This document shows positions 61,751 to 64,000 of a stretch of 64,000 nt of DNA, piece after piece. Under the pieces are notes generated by a model. The model saw nothing but the letters and a program-made list of their open reading frames with translations, did not search any database and had not been told where the DNA came from. Numbering within the stretch: position 1 is the first letter of the stretch; each line of letters opens with the position of its first letter. Origin of the DNA: Scilla litardierei (taxonomy: Eukaryota > Streptophyta > Magnoliopsida > Asparagales > Asparagaceae); assembly GCA_030789695.1 (NCBI GenBank), contig CM061134.1, forward strand, positions 59,279,334-59,343,333, in the 5' to 3' direction. A program made the position numbers and the translations under genes.

Positions 61751-63622
61751 CTACATGAAAGGTGTTAAGTGTGACCTTGGAATCCAACAAGGTCCACTAG
61801 TGTTAGCCAACATGGTTTTAGGAACCCACACTTGTTTAAACTTGATATTTGTGTTCCTAAATTTACAATAGTATGATGTGTGGCCTACACTATCACAAGT
61901 AAAGCACTTTGCATATAAATTCTTCGCAATAGACGGTGCATTGTGGAATTTCTTGAATTTTTGCTTTTCAACGTTTTTCAGACCAAAACCAAGTCCTCTT
62001 CTATTATTGCCATATAATTGATTCTCTAAAATAGTGTCCAACGATTGTTTTCCTGTAGAGAATTTCTTAATGGCCAATTCAAGATTAGAGACTTTGGTTT
62101 TCAACAATTTATTTTCTTCCACAAGCAATGTGCATTTACTTATAAAAGCTCTCTTGTTTTCCTCTTCCTTCTTTTCAAATTCAACCATTTTTCTTTTAAA
62201 ATCATTATCCAACATGCAGAATTTATCATTAAGCTCTCTAATAACATAGTCTTTTTCAGTTTCGAGCTTAATCAAATCAAGTTTAAGCATGCTAATATTA
62301 TTCATCAAGGAAGGGCAAGAGAGACAAGGTGCTTCATCATTAAAACTGGATTTTTCCTTTTTCAGAATATCAATAGTAGAGTCACGTGCAACAATATCAA
62401 TTTTGAGTTTTTCAATCTCTTTAGACATTTCATATTCAGATTGTTGCATTTCAAAGTTCTCATTTTGATAATCATCTATAGTGGATTCAAGTTCTACTAT
62501 TTTATCTTGCATTTCTTTATAGAGAGTAAGGAGTTCAGTTTTACTACCAGAAGTTACCTCATTGTGTATTCCCATCAATGCCATGCATGAATGGGCTTCG
62601 TGTTCCTCCTCCTCGCTCTCAGCTTCGCTATCCATGTCCCAAGTAAGCACCTTGGATTTTCCCTTTTCTTTAGCTACCTGAGCTGTCTCATGTGGGCAAT
62701 CCCTCATTCGATGTCCTCTTTTCTTGCATTTAAAACAAGTCATTCTATTAGTAGTATTCTGATCATAATTTTGCTTAGAAGACTGAAAAAAGTTAGAGCG
62801 ATTAAACCTGGGTGCCATTTCTGCTCTTCCTTGCTTGGTCTGGACAAACTTTCTGAAATTTCTGACCATTAGCGCTATGTCATCATCATCATCTTCACTT
62901 TCGTCAGCTTTCAGAGCAAGTGGCTTGGTAGCTTTCTCCTTTTCCTCATGTTTCTCCCTTTCATCAATATTTTGCAATTCAAGCTCGTGGGACATTAAAT
63001 TACCTATTAAGTCCTCCACCCTCATCTGTGACAAATCTTTCGCTTCTTGGATGGCAGTGACTTTAGGCCTGAAAGAGCTTGGCAGTGCTCTTAATATCTT
63101 TCTCACCTGCTCAAGGCTAGAATATAGCTTACCGAGCGCACTAGACTTGTAGACAATGTTGGTGAACCTCACAAACATTTCTGATATGGTCTCTGACGGT
63201 AGCATGCGAAATCCCTCGTATTCCGTGCTCAGAAGTGCAAGTCTAGATTCCTTCACCTGTGACGTTCCGTCATGCGTCACCTCCAAAGTATGCCATATTT
63301 CCTGCGCAGTTAGACAATGTGAAATACGATTGAATTCAGATTTATCTAATGCACAAATAAGAGCATTCATAGCTTTAGCATTTAAAGAATAAAGCTTCCA
63401 ATCATTATCATCCCACTTATCATCAGGTTTAGGAAACTCAGTATTTTCAATTTTGATAACGGGTGATTTATATCCTTTTTCAACAATTTGCCAAGCTTTA
63501 TAATCAATAGAAATAAGATAGATTTTCATACGATTTTTCCAGTAAGCATAATCTCCTCCATTAAATCTAGGTGGTCGGGAAATAGACTGACCCTCAGCAA
63601 AAGCACTATCAATGTGGTCCAT
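61751..63622 (-). CDS. gag: Sirevirus B gag with two zinc knuckles
   Basis: An intact 623-residue protein from ATG 63622 (MDHIDSAFAEG); an in-frame TTG two codons upstream is unlikely to be the start. The N-terminal region has the Sirevirus/UBN2 pattern (RPPRFNGGDYAYWKNRM, LTAQEIWHTLE, DGTSQVKESRLALL, KILRALPSSF). The first zinc knuckle CFKCKKRGHRMRDC is at residues 296-309. A long charged coiled coil follows (about 370-520), then a second knuckle CFTCDSVGHTSYYC near 590. The C-terminus (QVWVPKTML) stops where the protease would normally begin. By family it assembles particles and binds RNA; the coiled coil may mediate contacts with host or partner proteins. The frame is open in an element without pol, so any mobility would depend on a related autonomous Sirevirus. 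Confidence 0.93.
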   Translation of the reverse strand: MDHIDSAFAEGQSISRPPRFNGGDYAYWKNRMKIYLISIDYKAWQIVEKGYKSPVIKIENTEFPKPDDKWDDNDWKLYSLNAKAMNALICALDKSEFNRISHCLTAQEIWHTLEVTHDGTSQVKESRLALLSTEYEGFRMLPSETISEMFVRFTNIVYKSSALGKLYSSLEQVRKILRALPSSFRPKVTAIQEAKDLSQMRVEDLIGNLMSHELELQNIDEREKHEEKEKATKPLALKADESEDDDDDIALMVRNFRKFVQTKQGRAEMAPRFNRSNFFQSSKQNYDQNTTNRMTCFKCKKRGHRMRDCPHETAQVAKEKGKSKVLTWDMDSEAESEEEEHEAHSCMALMGIHNEVTSGSKTELLTLYKEMQDKIVELESTIDDYQNENFEMQQSEYEMSKEIEKLKIDIVARDSTIDILKKEKSSFNDEAPCLSCPSLMNNISMLKLDLIKLETEKDYVIRELNDKFCMLDNDFKRKMVEFEKKEEENKRAFISKCTLLVEENKLLKTKVSNLELAIKKFSTGKQSLDTILENQLYGNNRRGLGFGLKNVEKQKFKKFHNAPSIAKNLYAKCFTCDSVGHTSYYCKFRNTNIKFKQVWVPKTMLANTSGPCWIPRSHLTPFM

Positions 63623-63650
63623 GGTCAAACTAGGCTAGATCTACTAAACT

Positions 63651-63663
63651 GGCTCTGATACCA
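63651..63663 (-). other. Primer binding site, initiator tRNA-Met
   Basis: The minus strand reads TGGTATCAGAGCC, two bases from the LTR end (GATCCAACA). This is the standard primer site of plant Copia elements. Confidence 0.92.
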
Positions 63664-63665
63664 CT

Positions 63666-64000
63666 TGTTGGATCTGGATCCTAGCCTAGAGGGGGGTGAA
63701 TAGGCTAATAAAAAAAAATTCTCGTGCAACCCACGAGAAATCACACGCAGTTAAAAGCACAACCAGAGTAATGCAAAACAGACACAGAGTACACAGCAGA
63801 TTTACCTTGGTTCGGTCGTCCCAACGACCTACTCCAGCCCCCAAAGCTAATACTAGATTGAGTAGTGCAATAGGTACAAAGTCACAAGTTAGAGCACGCT
63901 CAGAGCACCCTCTACGTCTCTACACTCGTCGGACTCTCAGTACCCCACACACAGTGTTTCCTCTCACTATCAATCCTAGCAAAGCTTTCTACCAGCTAGT
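63666..64000 (-). repeat. 5' LTR of Sirevirus B (partial)
   Basis: Matches 58120-58454 with about 10 substitutions. It is truncated by the window end. Confidence 0.9.

Larger units (their letters stand above)
58120..64000 (-). mobile_element. Sirevirus B: gag-only Ty1/copia element (right LTR cut by window edge)
   Basis: On the minus strand: 5' LTR (63666 to beyond 64000), initiator-Met primer site, gag, a short non-coding stretch, repeated polypurine tracts and 3' LTR (58120-60462). The internal region is only 3.2 kb; protease, integrase, reverse transcriptase and RNase H are absent. Over the shared 335 bp the LTRs differ at about 10 positions, so insertion is moderately recent. Confidence 0.9.

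Noticed and set aside
63651..63663. Match to initiator tRNA as a possible tRNA gene
   Set aside because: Only 13 bases, adjacent to the Sirevirus B LTR end; a primer site.

Overview
The window reads as a repeat-dense stretch of a flowering-plant nuclear genome. I recognise one ordinary host gene, an intronless RING-H2 gene at 35496-36251. The remaining features I can support are retrotransposons, Helitrons, a probable hAT element and microsatellites. The GC-rich RING gene and the Tat-type antisense genes hint at a monocot, but this is weak and I do not name a species.

Layout. 1-6326: a non-autonomous Athila-like LTR element on the minus strand (2.0-kb LTRs, tRNA-Asp primer site, gag-like frame only). 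It is inserted into the reverse transcriptase of a plus-strand Sirevirus, whose pol end, envelope-like ORF, repeated polypurine tracts and 3' LTR run to 13552, with a Helitron at 10037-10980. 13553-15035: LTR-like DNA. 15036-about 23750: the 3' part of a Tat-lineage Ty3 element on the minus strand, with its LTR, two related antisense genes with conserved introns (aORF1, aORF2) and a decayed pol. It abuts a decayed Tekay/Del chromovirus (about 23751-31240, minus). 32030-34537: a further chromovirus-type LTR. 34700-35100: a palindrome array just downstream of the RING gene.

37090-58119: four members of one Copia family with short LTRs. Copia-1 (37090-43578, TSD AATAC) is structurally complete. 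Next come an LTR-plus-leader fragment (43699-44155), Copia-2 (44568-53963, TSD TTACT, with a Helitron in its left LTR) and Copia-3 (55740-58119, plus strand, decayed). Copia-2 and a second Helitron (54165-54879) sit inside a hAT-like element (about 44248-55405). 58120-64000: a second Sirevirus on the minus strand with a 2.3-kb LTR and an intact 623-residue gag but no pol.

Most interesting signals: (1) four different LTR or LTR-like sequences each carry an array of a different perfect palindrome (centres GATC, CTAG, GGCC, TCGA), placed upstream of a TATA box in the two clearest cases; (2) the Copia family keeps gag and pol as separate ORFs with several stops between them, a conserved splice-donor-like leader site and acceptor-like sites before pol, suggesting a spliced pol message; (3) twin spliced antisense genes in the Tat element; (4) a gag-only Sirevirus. 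Nearly all pol genes are broken. Coordinates were read by eye from the numbered sequence; no alignment or database search was run.
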